NCBI GenBank assembly: GCA_900618795.1
Contig: UYJD01000018.1
Span: 414,931 to 441,252, forward strand
Source: Cyanodermella asteris
Taxonomy: Eukaryota; Ascomycota; Lecanoromycetes; Ostropales; Stictidaceae
DNA length: 26,322 nucleotides
Direction: 5' to 3'
This document shows positions 9,734 through 19,566 of this stretch, piece by piece (within the stretch, counting starts at the first letter, position 1; every line of letters begins with the position of its first letter). The notes under the pieces are model-generated. The model saw only the letters and a program-made list of their open reading frames with translations, was not told the DNA's origin and did no database searches. Both the position numbers and the translations under genes were made by a program.

Positions 9734-10506
9734 TGGAAATGTACACCGTTCCAATAGATAGATACGTGATGTTCTTGTTTGTCGGCCTTGAGCCAGCCAC
9801 CGCCCCAGACATCTTTATCAGAGTCCAGGCTGGAGATATGTGGGCTGTACTTGTTTGCAGACATGTTGAGACATTCCTTGTAGGGGAAAGCTATTTAGCA
9901 GTTGAGACAAGTAGGTACAAATGAGATATGGATTCTTGTCTGAGGGGCTCGCCACGCTTTGAGCCCCGCTTGTCAGGAATTGGGGTCCTTGACTGGGCAC
10001 AGTCCTGAGTGACGATCAGCAGTGGCGGGATCCTGGTGCAAAACTCCCGGTCCTTGCATTTCGTTCAACTCATGCGCATTGCTTTGATGATGGCAGACTC
10101 ACATTTAGCAGAGCCTCGTTGATGATTGCCTGAGTTCCAAGACATGTTCGTGAGAAGTTGTTCCGCAAGGCCCGGTTAGCCGACCCAAAGTGCGACTTCT
10201 GCCAGCATCTTGACGGATGCAAATGCAGATAAGGGTGGGAATCCACGCATGCACGCTCTGGTACATGAGCTTAAAGAGACATGGGGCAAGATATCAACCT
10301 ATTGAGATGGAATAAATGTGCCCGCTACAACATGCATCCGTCGGCTGCGGAGGTCAAGGCCGGCTCCTTCGAGTGACATCACTGCTCAACATGGGATTTC
10401 GAAAGTGCCATCCTGCTGCCTCAACTGATTTGCATTCGCCCTCCCGTCTGCTCATACATTCTTCTTGCTGCTTGTCCTTCCCTTTCATTTTCTCGGCGAT
10501 ACAGAT
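9734..10506. other. Divergent promoter region, pseudokinase / NAD(P)HX dehydratase
   Basis: These ~770 bases separate two divergent genes. A possible first exon of the pseudokinase gene lies at 9766-9812. From 10455 to 10500 the plus strand is a C/T-rich tract that runs directly into the dehydratase start, as expected for its leader. No other coding or RNA feature is supported. Confidence 0.45.
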
Positions 10507-11633
10507 ATGACGAACGAGATCATGTTGTCTTCCAAGTCCAAAGAAGTGATGGCCAAGGTACGGCACCTGGTGCCGCCGATGCTGGAGAAATTCCACAAAG
10601 GTAAGTTGTAGTCAGCTACCTATATTTTCGATGGGAGGATTTCATAATGACAATCACCAAGGGCAGCTAGGTCGAGTCGCGGTCATTGGCGGCAGTCAAG
10701 AGTAAGTGCTGATACACTCCGATACAGCCATACTAGGCATGCTTACCGGGACGTAGCTACACCGGGGCACCCTTCTTCTCCGCGAATGCATCCGCTAAGC
10801 TTGGTGCCGACATGTCCCATGTCATCTGCGAGCCCGACGCCGGCCAAGTCATCAAGACCTACTCTCCGAACCTGATGGTCCACCCGCTCATGCGCCAGGC
10901 CGACAAATCATACCACACGGACAGCAACCCATCAGCCGCCGCCAAAAACATCATCGACATGCTACCACGCTTGCACTCAATAGTAGTCGGTCCCGGACTC
11001 GGTCGCGACGCCAAGATGCAAGAGATCAGCAAACTGGTCGTGCAGGCGGCCATTAAGCAGAAGATCCCGTTTGTCCTAGACGCAGATGGACTCATGCTCG
11101 TGAACAATGATCCCGAGCTGGTCAAGGGCTGTCAGGAATGCGTGCTAACCCCGAACGTAGTCGAATTCGGGCGCCTAGCCAAAGCCCTAGGCATCGAATT
11201 GAACGGCGGCGCAACAGGTGGCGGAACGCAAGAGGATTGCATCAAAGTCAGCAAGGCATTGGGAGGTGTGCTGATCATCCAAAAAGGCAGCGTCGACTAC
11301 ATCAGCAACGGATCCGAGACATTGATCTGTGACTTGGAGGGCGGCTTGAAACGAAGTGGTGGCCAGGGAGATACTCTTACGGGCAGCGTCGCGACTTTTC
11401 TCGCTTGGAGGAACGCATATCACGAAAAGTTGTGGGAGACGGAAGGCGGCTTTACGGAGAAGGAGAGTTTGATGCTGTCGGCGTTCGGCGGCGCCGCCAT
11501 TACGAGAGAGTGTTCGAGACTTGCTTTCAAAGAATTTGGGCGCTCGTTGCAGGCTAGCAATGTGGGTGATCAGGTGCCTAAGGCCTTTGATGCTCTGATT
11601 GGGGAGAAGAGCCAGACATCAGCCAAAATCTGA
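10507..11633 (+). CDS. NNR2: ATP-dependent (S)-NAD(P)H-hydrate dehydratase
   Basis: Exons 10507-10600, 10662-10701 and 10757-11633 join in frame to 336 residues, the normal size for the fungal single-domain enzyme. Introns are 61 and 55 nt (GTAAGT donors, AAG and TAG acceptors). The enzyme uses ATP to dehydrate the damaged S-hydrates of NADH and NADPH back to the normal cofactors, a metabolite-repair step in cytosol and/or mitochondria. It has the ribokinase-like fold of the YjeF C-terminal (CARKD) family. Visible motifs are GRVAVIGGSQDYTGAPF near residue 32, GPGLGR (123-128), DADGLML (153-159), LTPNVVEFGRL (175-185) and the catalytic GGQGDTLTG (246-254, general-base Asp at 250). No N-terminal epimerase domain is fused; in fungi the epimerase is usually a separate gene and is not seen here. 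No clear mitochondrial targeting peptide precedes the domain. Confidence 0.95.
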
Positions 11634-13430
11634 TCCGAGTACTCCCGTTGAACACGAAAGTTGATCTGCATGTCGTCATTTCGCTGGCGCGAAGAATATA
11701 TTGAGACGGCTCTTGTTATGTGTATGAATTGATTTGAGCGAAAGATCCAGCCTTCAAATGTGCGCATTACAGATGTGCTTCCCGACGATGGTGGCGGAAA
11801 TTGGTCCGAGCCCACGGCATGATCTCAGTGCAATGAGCTGTCCTTCGAATCGGCAGTGCTCATCAGAGAACCGATTCCGCATTCGTGTACCAAAGGGACG
11901 AGTATTGTGAGGGGAGTTTGATGAGGTGCGGAGGAGGTGAATAGCGTTGGTGTTCGTGAGTGCTGAAGCGTTACCAACTGACACTGTTTTTACAAGCGGC
12001 ATTGCATCAGTGGGGGGGTCCAGAGAGCAGTTTAGCTCATCAATCCGCTCAACCCTAAGTATACAAAGCTAGCCACTGAGACGTGCTGATAGTGGCCCGC
12101 ATAACCTGTGTAAGAGGCCGATGACCCAAGTCAGTGCCCCGAGGTTACGCATGATCACCTAATGTGGCTGTGTTTGGTAACCACCGGTACACGGCAAGAG
12201 TCTGCAGGGAGGTAGCCAGTGCTGACCTTTGGCTGTACAGAGAGAGGTTGGTTGTTTTAGGGTTCCATCGGAGAGCTGAAACACCAAATTCCATACCAGT
12301 CAGTCTCGATGGAAATGGCCCAGTAAGTGAAGACCGGAATAGGGTATACCTGACCTCCGATGCTCGTGCTAGCTGTCGGATCCAGGAGGCTGTACCAACC
12401 TACAGAAGGGGCATACATTACCACAAGATGGGTAGCAGAATCAATCATCTCGGAGGAAAGTGAAAGGGCAGGCAGAGAGGCACAAATCCTGTGTCCAAGT
12501 GAAGACTCTGGGGAGAGAAAACTCGCGCATCGAAGCGCGCTATTTCCACGGTGGAGCGGCTGTCCTGACCTCGCAGGCCATCCATTGCCTTGTGCATTCG
12601 ACAACTGGCGGATGCCACCAATAGAAGCGCACTGATGCAAGATTCGGAGGCAATGGAGATTTGTGACTAGAAGATGCGTCGTTCATAACGGCTAGAAGAG
12701 CGAGGCGGCCGGACTCGGAACAACTCGGATCCGAAGATGCGAGTGCGCCACGCAATCCAAATGTACGTACTTGCCATGTCGCTTACTAACCATCTCTCAT
12801 CACCTCGTCCACCGCGCTGCCAGCCACCTCGAGCTCGTCTGGAGTCGTTTTCCTCTCATCGACCCTTCTGCTAGTGAAGTCGAAGCTGCATAACGTTGTT
12901 CTATCGTCTCACCGCGTGCGCGGCTCCAGTGGCGACGCGCCTGCCTTTGTGGTCGTCAACAAAGTCGACACGCCGCTCGAACTCACTACACTGGATCCAC
13001 ACCAGACTCGCGATTGGCGGGCGTCGGAGTAGCTTTGTACCCTTGCGTGCATAGTCAACAGGGAGCGGCGGTTCGTTGCGGAATTCGTTGGTATCAGACA
13101 AGAACGAGAGTCTTGTTACGACAGATCACGGTAGAGCATCTTGAAGCTGATTAAGCATCCATCTCCAACCATTAAGTAAGCCATTTCCACCCTCACGATC
13201 ACAGGCCTGATGCGGACGGTCGAAGAATGTCTGGCGACTTGCCCGTGCTGCGCACCGGCTGCAAATTTGACATGGATCAAAAGCCTCTTGCTTGCGGTTT
13301 CGTGATTCTTGCGACCGTTGCTAACATGCTTCCAGCCGTCTTCCCAAGAGCCTCTTGGGTGCTCCTCAGATTAATCAGCTAAGCTACGAATATCCCAAAC
13401 TCAATTGAAACCTTTCAGCGCTGCTTCGCG
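11634..13430. other. Long gene-free stretch upstream of the bZIP gene
   Basis: Nearly 1.8 kb without a supported gene. The first 150-200 bases should be the dehydratase 3' UTR. Open frames on both strands (for example 12257-12640 minus and 12164-12463 plus) have no family resemblance and overlap each other. Base composition stays near that of the neighbours, so a mutated repeat is not suggested. The 3' half probably carries the promoter and a long leader of the bZIP gene, including a 31-codon uORF at 13210-13305. Confidence 0.45.
13210..13305 (+). promoter_or_regulatory. Cysteine-rich candidate uORF ahead of the bZIP gene
   Basis: A 31-codon frame starts MRTVEECLATCPCCAP and ends in TGA 125 bases before the bZIP start codon. 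Genes for stress-type bZIP factors often have regulated leaders, so it may be a translational control element, but I cannot show that it lies in the mRNA. Confidence 0.25.
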
Positions 13431-14466
13431 ATGGCTGGAGGCGATGATGATACCGCTCGCAAGATCCAAAGACTCCAGGACTATAATCCTGGTCACGAAC
13501 CTTCGCAGCACCCACCGCCACCACATCCACAACACCTTCCACCGGTCCAACGAACACATGCCGGTTTCCAGCATGCAATGAGTCCACCCGGAGGAGAGCA
13601 CCCGTCGCCGCACCAGAGTCAGGCCCCTCACGCGCCTGTGCATCACCACCTGCCGCCCATGGTCGACCCGGCTCTGGGAGGCGGTGGACATCAGCTGGCC
13701 CCAATTCAGACACCACCTGGCCCACCACCTCATATGCAATTCCCGCAAACGCCGGAAACTGCACAAGAGACTGCCGACAGGCAGAAAGGTCGGCAACTCA
13801 GCAACACGAAACGTGCTGCTCAGAATCGGGCCGCCCAGGTAAGCACAGCCTGTTGTCGTGTTTCACCGTCTTTTGTATATTTGGAGACTGGAAATGAATG
13901 ATCAGACTGAACGCTGACATGTCAAATAGCGTGCCTTCCGCCAGAGAAAAGAGATCCACATCAAGCAGCTCGAGAATAAGGTTGGCGAGCTTGAACCGCT
14001 AAAGCGCCAGGTACACTCTCTTCAGCAGGACAACTACGCCCTTCGTGGATACCTGATCACGATGCTCGAGATGTGCATCAACAAAGGCTATGAGATTCCG
14101 CCAGGGGTTCCGTCAATGCAAAACTTGCAGTCCGGACCACCACCGCCTCCACCATTGGATTCACCTACCCAGGATCAGCACCAAGACGGTGATCCTGCCA
14201 GTGCACAGCTCCACGCGCAGCAAGCGCAATATCAAGACGATGATGAAGATGCCGAGATGGGTGGCGCCGGCCAGCCGGATTCTAGAGAGAACGACGAAGG
14301 AGCCCCGACCGCCCCGATGCAGAACATCGCTCAGCAAGCCATGAATCATGGTGAAGAGCCTGGACGGCCGGGTACAAACCAGAGCCAGAATCACCAGAGC
14401 CATTATGGTCCACTGCCGGGCCCCCCGCAGGATTCTAAGATCGACCCGGCCGTTACTGGAGCTTAG
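13431..14466 (+). CDS. kapC: KapC-like AP-1 family bZIP transcription factor
   Basis: Exons 13431-13838 and 13930-14466 give 314 residues. The 91-nt intron (GTAAGC...TAG) falls exactly between NRAAQ and RAFRQRK, inside the DNA-binding basic region, a position shared by many fungal AP-1-type bZIP genes. The spliced basic region reads TKRAAQNRAAQRAFRQRKE (about 126-144), nearly the same as Aspergillus KapC; it is followed by a short leucine zipper (about 148-185). The first 120 residues are rich in Pro, His and Gln, and the tail after 195 is Pro/Gln-rich with an acidic patch (DDDEDAEMGG), typical activation-type low complexity. The C-terminal IDPAVTGA resembles a short IDPAISG segment in KapC. 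The protein should act in the nucleus on AP-1/CRE-like sites. No Yap1-type cysteine-rich domain is visible, so direct oxidant sensing is not expected. The bZIP call is firm; the orthology is from memory of the motif. Confidence 0.88.
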
Positions 14467-14990
14467 GTAGCGTCAGAGGTTGATGGATATGCTAAACTTG
14501 CGGGGACGTAAAGCACGTCGTATCTTGCGCGGGAGATTGTTGCTGATAAGATGATGGGGTCCGGGAACAATACAATTACGAGGCGTTGCTGGCGTGAAAG
14601 GATTAACCGTGGTGTCGTAGAAAGCAGGTTGCATGGTTCGTTTTGGAGGGAGACCTGGACCATTTTGGCTGATTGGTACTGTGACAGCGTGAACCATTTC
14701 CATTACGAGTGGGAACGCTGTTGCGTCATGCTGATGATGCCTTTGCGCTGATATTTCGATCTTCACTCGACGGCTGAGAAAGTTGTTTTGAATACAAAGC
14801 TGCAGGATGTTTCTGTGCTCCTTTTGTGTTCAAACAGTATGATTGCAATTCCGGCTAAAGCTATTTGTAGCAATGTATAGTCGACAGGTAGTCGCAATCG
14901 CAAGCGACATGCCAAAGAATATGTTTGTTGCTTCGTTGTGCTCTGACGTCGAAGCTCTGCACGGGTCGGGCCAAAAACTCAGTGCACTTC
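14467..14990. other. Convergent intergenic region, bZIP / RIB7 fusion
   Basis: About 520 bases between two converging genes, moderately AT-rich, expected to hold both 3' UTRs. Small open frames on both strands have no recognisable character. Nothing else is visible. Confidence 0.45.
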
Positions 14991-16952
14991 TCATGCACCA
15001 CCAGTGAAGGTATTGCTATCCACCTCTGCACTCTGGCCAAATGTCTGCTCGGTCAAGACGGGATTTTGACCGTTCTCACTGCCATCCTCTATGCTGTGCT
15101 GTTCGTTACCATTTTGATTCTGAGAATCTGCGACAGGCCCAGGCATGGTAATCTCGGCCACCGGAACGTCAGAAGCAAATCGACCAGTCATCACCACATC
15201 CTCGCCCATTGGACACCATCTCACGTCGGAGAACTTAGCAACCGGCTTCGGTTTGCCAGTGGGATCAAAGGCTCTATTCGGGCACACGACAACTCCACCC
15301 ATACCCATGTACTGTGGTGAGATGGTCAAAATCACGCTGCTGACCAGATTCCGATTGGGCTCGTTGAAAAGGTCGTTGATGACGCTGCCACCGCCTTCGA
15401 TCATGATACTGCGGATCCCTTCGCCGGCCAAAGCACGGAAAATGCTGTCCCACCTCAGACGGGGCCGCATCGGAAACCTGGGATCCACGTCCGGGAGGCC
15501 GAGGTACTTTCCGCCAAAGAACTTCAGCATCTCTGTCCGTGCTGGGTCGAGATGGAAGCCGGGCGCAACAATGATCCATGGAGCACGGCCTCGCCCTTCG
15601 GCAGCAGCACGCAAAACTTTCGTCTCTTTCGCATCCATCTGCCAGCGACCCAGAGGGTCAAGGATGATTGGTCGAGGGTGCAAAGCCCATCCGAGTCCAC
15701 CATACCCACCCGCTCCTGCCAGCCGGCAATTCAACGTTGGATTGTCGACAGCTGCAGTACCGACACCGATCATGATCGCGTCATGACGAGAGCGGAGATA
15801 GTGTGTCATTGCTTTTGTGGCTGGACCCGAGATATGAGTTTGCACACCAGGGCCCAGGGCAATAAATGAATCCAGGGACGTAGCATAAGATAGTGTGACG
15901 TGCGGCAGACCGCCGGCTGGTGGCTGAAAATCGAAGCGCGGTAGGAAAGGTTCCAAGAAGGGATGCATTGCAGGATTGAAGTGTATTGTATCTGCAGGCA
16001 AGGGCTGCGCGGCAGCAGGAGCCGCAGTCTGGGGGACGACAGGATGGCTGGGAGTGTTCTTGGGTGCTAGTGTTGGCCCTATAGGATCGTTCGGGCCAAA
16101 CCCAGGATGTTGTGCGAGGTCGCCCTTTTGTGAAGCCCGCCACGCTTGCGAGGCATTTCGTACATCAGATCTGGTCATATACTTTCCGCCAATGACGGCG
16201 AGCTTCCCTGCCTCTCCGACCAGGACGTTGAACACGGACGCCGGCATATAGCCTTTCATCACTTCTGATCTTGCGATATCCATGACCACGCTGTTGCGTT
16301 TCATCTTGTCCATGTCTTCGAGATAATGGCTGTGCTCGTGTTCGCCTACTCGTGAAAGTGTCACGGCATGTACACCGCCTTCATAGTGTACGGCGCGAAG
16401 TCTCACCTTGCAAGTACCGCCCTCTCTGGTCTTCTTCTTCCTCAAGGGCTGCCCATCCGGTCCAGCTGGCGGTTTGCGAGGTTGGTATGTCGGTCTTTGC
16501 AGACGACAGGCATAGTAGTCTGTGCGAATGACACCTCGTTGCGAGCCCGCCGCTGGCCCAGATGGCCTCGACTTGTGCTGGCGAACCCAGACGTTGTCCA
16601 CGAACGGAAAGTAGTATTCGAACTCGTCCGACTTCAGCTCGATCGGTTCCTTGACATCGTAGAGCTTCTGGCGCATAAATGCGACCTGCATGGTAGCTCC
16701 ACGGAGCTCGTTGATGTTCCATTTCGGCTGAGGAATAGACCTGTTGAGAAGATATGTGCTGGATCGAGCTCCAGTTGAGTATCGCGAGCGACCAGGATGA
16801 GAGTCATCGGCATCATTCGTATCATCCTGCTCGTCGTCGTCGTCGTTCTGTGGCATTTCAGGAGGAGTGGCCATCTCAGCCATGATATCGTCGTTGTCGC
16901 TGGTCGGAGGACTCTCCTCCTCGCCGTGAGCGTCCTCCATCGTCTCGTCCAT
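14991..16952 (-). CDS. RIB7: Fusion ORF: Cys2-His2 (WRKY-GCM1/FAR1-like) region + RIB7 pyrimidinone reductase
   Basis: A single uninterrupted ORF of 653 residues, roughly twice the usual Rib7 length. Residues ~330-595 are a full 2,5-diamino-6-ribosylamino-4(3H)-pyrimidinone 5'-phosphate reductase, which makes the ribitylamino intermediate of riboflavin synthesis with NADPH. Visible motifs are HVTLSYATSLDSFIALGPG (351-369), SGPATKAMTHYLRSRHDAI (375-393), GVGTAAVDNPTLNCRL (396-411) and the nucleotide-site EGGGSVINDLF (519-529). Residues 1-60 are very acidic. Residues 108-245 hold Cys149, Cys181, His205 and His207 in a C-x31-C-x23-H-x-H layout with RTDYYACRLQR, GGTCKVRLRA and SRVGEHEHSHY around the ligands. 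This is like the WRKY-GCM1/FAR1/FLYWCH zinc-binding DNA-contact fold. A Pro/Ala-rich linker (280-325) joins the halves. Met329 (codon 15966-15968) sits where a stand-alone Rib7 would begin and has a purine at -3, so a short Rib7 could also be made. The last ~55 residues are Gln/Asn/Glu-rich and outside the family. Confidence 0.85.
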   Translation of the reverse strand: MDETMEDAHGEEESPPTSDNDDIMAEMATPPEMPQNDDDDEQDDTNDADDSHPGRSRYSTGARSSTYLLNRSIPQPKWNINELRGATMQVAFMRQKLYDVKEPIELKSDEFEYYFPFVDNVWVRQHKSRPSGPAAGSQRGVIRTDYYACRLQRPTYQPRKPPAGPDGQPLRKKKTREGGTCKVRLRAVHYEGGVHAVTLSRVGEHEHSHYLEDMDKMKRNSVVMDIARSEVMKGYMPASVFNVLVGEAGKLAVIGGKYMTRSDVRNASQAWRASQKGDLAQHPGFGPNDPIGPTLAPKNTPSHPVVPQTAAPAAAQPLPADTIHFNPAMHPFLEPFLPRFDFQPPAGGLPHVTLSYATSLDSFIALGPGVQTHISGPATKAMTHYLRSRHDAIMIGVGTAAVDNPTLNCRLAGAGGYGGLGWALHPRPIILDPLGRWQMDAKETKVLRAAAEGRGRAPWIIVAPGFHLDPARTEMLKFFGGKYLGLPDVDPRFPMRPRLRWDSIFRALAGEGIRSIMIEGGGSVINDLFNEPNRNLVSSVILTISPQYMGMGGVVVCPNRAFDPTGKPKPVAKFSDVRWCPMGEDVVMTGRFASDVPVAEITMPGPVADSQNQNGNEQHSIEDGSENGQNPVLTEQTFGQSAEVDSNTFTGGA

Positions 16953-17613
16953 GATTGTGATCCTGTCCCTTCACCGGTTCGTCTTGAATAGCTCGAGCCC
17001 GGAAATCACGAACGCTTCGTTCGAGTTCGAGTTCTAGCCGCCAGGCTGAAAGTCAAAATAGTGGACGTCGGCGCAGTTAAAGACGACGCAGAGCTGGCGC
17101 GGGCGAGTCCAGCGCCCAGCGACGCATCACCTGGCGACCGTGGCCTATGCATGGTGTTAGGACCGAGTCTGCGAAGTGAGGATTGAGTACTGACCTGCGG
17201 AGAAGAAAGTTGGGTCGTGAAGCTGAAGCAGTATTCTGGCGAGCACCAGTTGGTCAGGCACTAGCAGTTGTGCGAAACAGCAGCTGTGCCTCCGCGCCAT
17301 TGGCTGCCGACTTTCGCTGCTGACTGTCCTGGGCGTTGCAGGACCCCCACCATTCGGCCTGAACTTTCGTCCCTGACACAATATACTCTGCTTGCGAGAC
17401 GTGTTTCTACGCTCAGGAACCATCACAGTACTTAATCGATTGTGGCTCTCATTGCGCCGTCATGTTGAGATACATCCATTTGGAGGGCGACTCTGGCATG
17501 CAACCATGCGGCCTAGCATTGATGGCCGAGTTCACCAGAGGCCGACAACGGTGGTGAATTAGCTGTATTCATCTATCTCCTCGTGCATCATAATGCATGA
17601 GTGGTCATGACCA
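16953..17613. other. Intergenic region upstream of the RIB7 fusion and downstream of the TDT transporter
   Basis: Both neighbours are on the minus strand, so this holds the fusion gene's promoter (its right boundary is the transporter's 3' end). Close to the start codon, at 17017-17036, there is a short GAGTTC-type direct repeat. An 89-codon minus-strand frame (17157-17426) shows no protein family and is not called. Confidence 0.45.
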
Positions 17614-19299
17614 TCATACTTTCTCCTCTGTCCGCTGCCTTGCATTGGCCGAACCACCTTGAATGGCTGTGGTCGAGGCCTCATCCGGGCCTGCAACACC
17701 TTTGAAGCCGCCCTCATCTTTGTCCTCGCCTTTCTGTGGCCACAAAATCTGTCTCTTCCACAATGCCCTTCCCATCATGAAGACTACAAAGATCCACATC
17801 GAGATAAGCAAGCAGGTCATCACGCATCCGATGACCTGCAATGGATAGACGCTGAAGACCTTGGCGACTGCAAATGTCGCATTGACCAATGCTGTCTGCG
17901 GAAAAATGTAACTGAACCAGGTCATTGCAAATGGCATCCTTGCGCCCTTGAAGAAGAAATTGTAATGTGCACCGACACTGATGAAGAAGAACCACAATGC
18001 CAGACCCCAGAGCCAGAGAGCTGCCCAGCTAGCCACGACCATTATGATCATGGCCGCCAATTTCCCGTTGCCCATGAAATTGGTGGCTGCGTATATGCGG
18101 CCGGCATTTTGCGACATGCTAATGAGCGCAGACGCCGTGAAAGCAGACGGACCAACGCTTACAAACATGCCAGGACGCAAAGACTCTCGAGGCAGCTTTT
18201 GTGTCATGAGACGATATATGTAGGCTGAATATATCATCAGACTGACCATCATACCGATACCTTGAGCTGTGAAGCCACCAATAAGGATCCGCGCGCTTCG
18301 ATCAGGATCCAGGTCAGAAGTCAAAACCCCTGCGTGGGTTCCTATAATCAGCAGAGGGTAAGCTGGAAAGATCCAGATTGGCGTCATAGTTGCAATGGTG
18401 AAGGTTTGCGTGCTCCACATCAGCAGGTATATACCGAGACTTGCGATGATGGCAAGGCCAACGTCAACCCAAAACAGGATCATAACCACGGTATTGACCC
18501 AGTCCCCTACTCGCCCGTAAGCATATTGAGATATGTTCATGAGGATAGTGCCGAATGAGACAACAGCTGCGGGGATGAAGAGGGACTCGGTTGGATGGAG
18601 GAGCGAATTTTGAAAGGTTTTCGGGTGAAAGTAGAAGCGCATCGATATGCATGCGACGTTGATCAAGAAAAGGGTAACATTGAGGATGAAGAATAGACAT
18701 CCTAGCGCATACAAGCCCTGAAACTGGAAAGGGACGTGGAAGAGTACGCTTGCTAAGCCCCCGGTTGCCATGGTAATGGTGAAGTAGGTCCAGGTGAAGT
18801 GCTTCAGCCTCTGTCGCCAACCCAAGCCCGGCATGTCCTCGAGTTCGTGTGCTTTGGTCCGTAACGTGTGCATGACCGAGCCTCTCGACGTTCGCGGTGG
18901 CGATTTCGTGGACTCGGACCGTTCGTCGGCTTTTTCGGCTGGTGTTGCTGGGTCGCCGTCGAAGCACGCAACATCTTTCAGTCGGCTGCCTCCAGGAGTA
19001 ACGACTCCCAGTCGAGAATAGAGCCTCTTGGCTTGCTCAAAATCTTCGCCTGTGGGTGTTCTGTAGCCATCCTGACCTGGCTGAGCCACATGAAATGGAT
19101 GGAGGATGCCGTTTGATAGCTGAAGCCCACGAGGTGGTGGCTGCCGTGAATTCGGCATCAGAGCTTCAACGTTCGATGAAATGCTCGTGGCTCTGGGACG
19201 AGGAAGACGAGCTAAAGGGGCGTCGTGTGAATCTTGAGTTGTACTACAGACTGGTTCTGACCTGGGCTCTTCGCTGACACGGTCTGGGTGCGGTGGCAT
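17614..19299 (-). CDS. C4-dicarboxylate / malic acid transporter, TDT (SLAC1/TehA/Mae1) family
   Basis: Single exon, 561 residues, ATG at 19299. Residues 165-512 carry about ten hydrophobic segments (near 168-190, 196-218, 237-258, 267-295, 303-325, 336-360, 376-396, 413-442, 457-480, 485-512). The first has the family pattern FTWTYFTITMATGGLASVL as in Schizosaccharomyces Mae1, and a later one has FFFISVGAHYNFF. Members of this family move malate or other C4 diacids, or sulfite (Ssu1), across the plasma membrane; the Mae1-type first segment favours dicarboxylates, but the substrate cannot be fixed by sequence. Unusual is a cytosolic N-terminus of about 160 residues, rich in Ser, Pro and Arg, much longer than in Mae1, plus a charged C-tail. 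These are likely regulatory. It diverges from the GH105 gene across 1.1 kb. Confidence 0.9.
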   Translation of the reverse strand: MPPHPDRVSEEPRSEPVCSTTQDSHDAPLARLPRPRATSISSNVEALMPNSRQPPPRGLQLSNGILHPFHVAQPGQDGYRTPTGEDFEQAKRLYSRLGVVTPGGSRLKDVACFDGDPATPAEKADERSESTKSPPRTSRGSVMHTLRTKAHELEDMPGLGWRQRLKHFTWTYFTITMATGGLASVLFHVPFQFQGLYALGCLFFILNVTLFLINVACISMRFYFHPKTFQNSLLHPTESLFIPAAVVSFGTILMNISQYAYGRVGDWVNTVVMILFWVDVGLAIIASLGIYLLMWSTQTFTIATMTPIWIFPAYPLLIIGTHAGVLTSDLDPDRSARILIGGFTAQGIGMMVSLMIYSAYIYRLMTQKLPRESLRPGMFVSVGPSAFTASALISMSQNAGRIYAATNFMGNGKLAAMIIMVVASWAALWLWGLALWFFFISVGAHYNFFFKGARMPFAMTWFSYIFPQTALVNATFAVAKVFSVYPLQVIGCVMTCLLISMWIFVVFMMGRALWKRQILWPQKGEDKDEGGFKGVAGPDEASTTAIQGGSANARQRTEEKV

Positions 19300-19554
19300 G
19301 GTGGGTCAAAAATGTTAAGTAAATGAAAATAAAACCGGCCTTGGATTTCTTCGACCTGCGTCTGGTCAAAGATCTTGCTATTAGACAATAATGACGCGAA
19401 CTTATTTACTATTGCTGCGCGCCTGCCATGAACGCATGAGAGGATGCCTTTGAGTGAGAGAACGCTGTAAGTTGGAGTTCGGCGCATTTGTCGGGTGCAT
19501 CGTCATAAGTCAACGAACGGCTTTTTTCTTTCCGGTCGAGCGTGCGCAAAGCCC

Positions 19555-19566
19555 GCGGGGCCCCAC
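19555..19566. promoter_or_regulatory. Paired CreA-type (SYGGRG) sites
   Basis: GCGGGG and, immediately next to it on the other strand, GTGGGG form the near-palindrome GCGGGGCCCCAC. Both match the SYGGRG core of the CreA/Mig1 carbon-catabolite repressor, and paired sites are the ones known to act in Aspergillus. A third core, GTGGGG, is at 20089-20094. They lie about 260 bp upstream of the TDT transporter start and 840 bp upstream of the GH105 start. Confidence 0.35.

Noticed and set aside
12257-12640. 127-codon minus-strand ORF in the 11.6-13.4 kb gap
   Set aside because: No recognisable domain, overlapped by equally long frames on the other strand and no splice partners found.
15145-15786. 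213-codon plus-strand ORF
   Set aside because: Lies wholly antisense to the RIB7 reductase domain, whose motifs are clear; its own sequence has no family character.
17659-18228. 189-codon plus-strand ORF
   Set aside because: Antisense shadow of the TDT transporter's membrane region.
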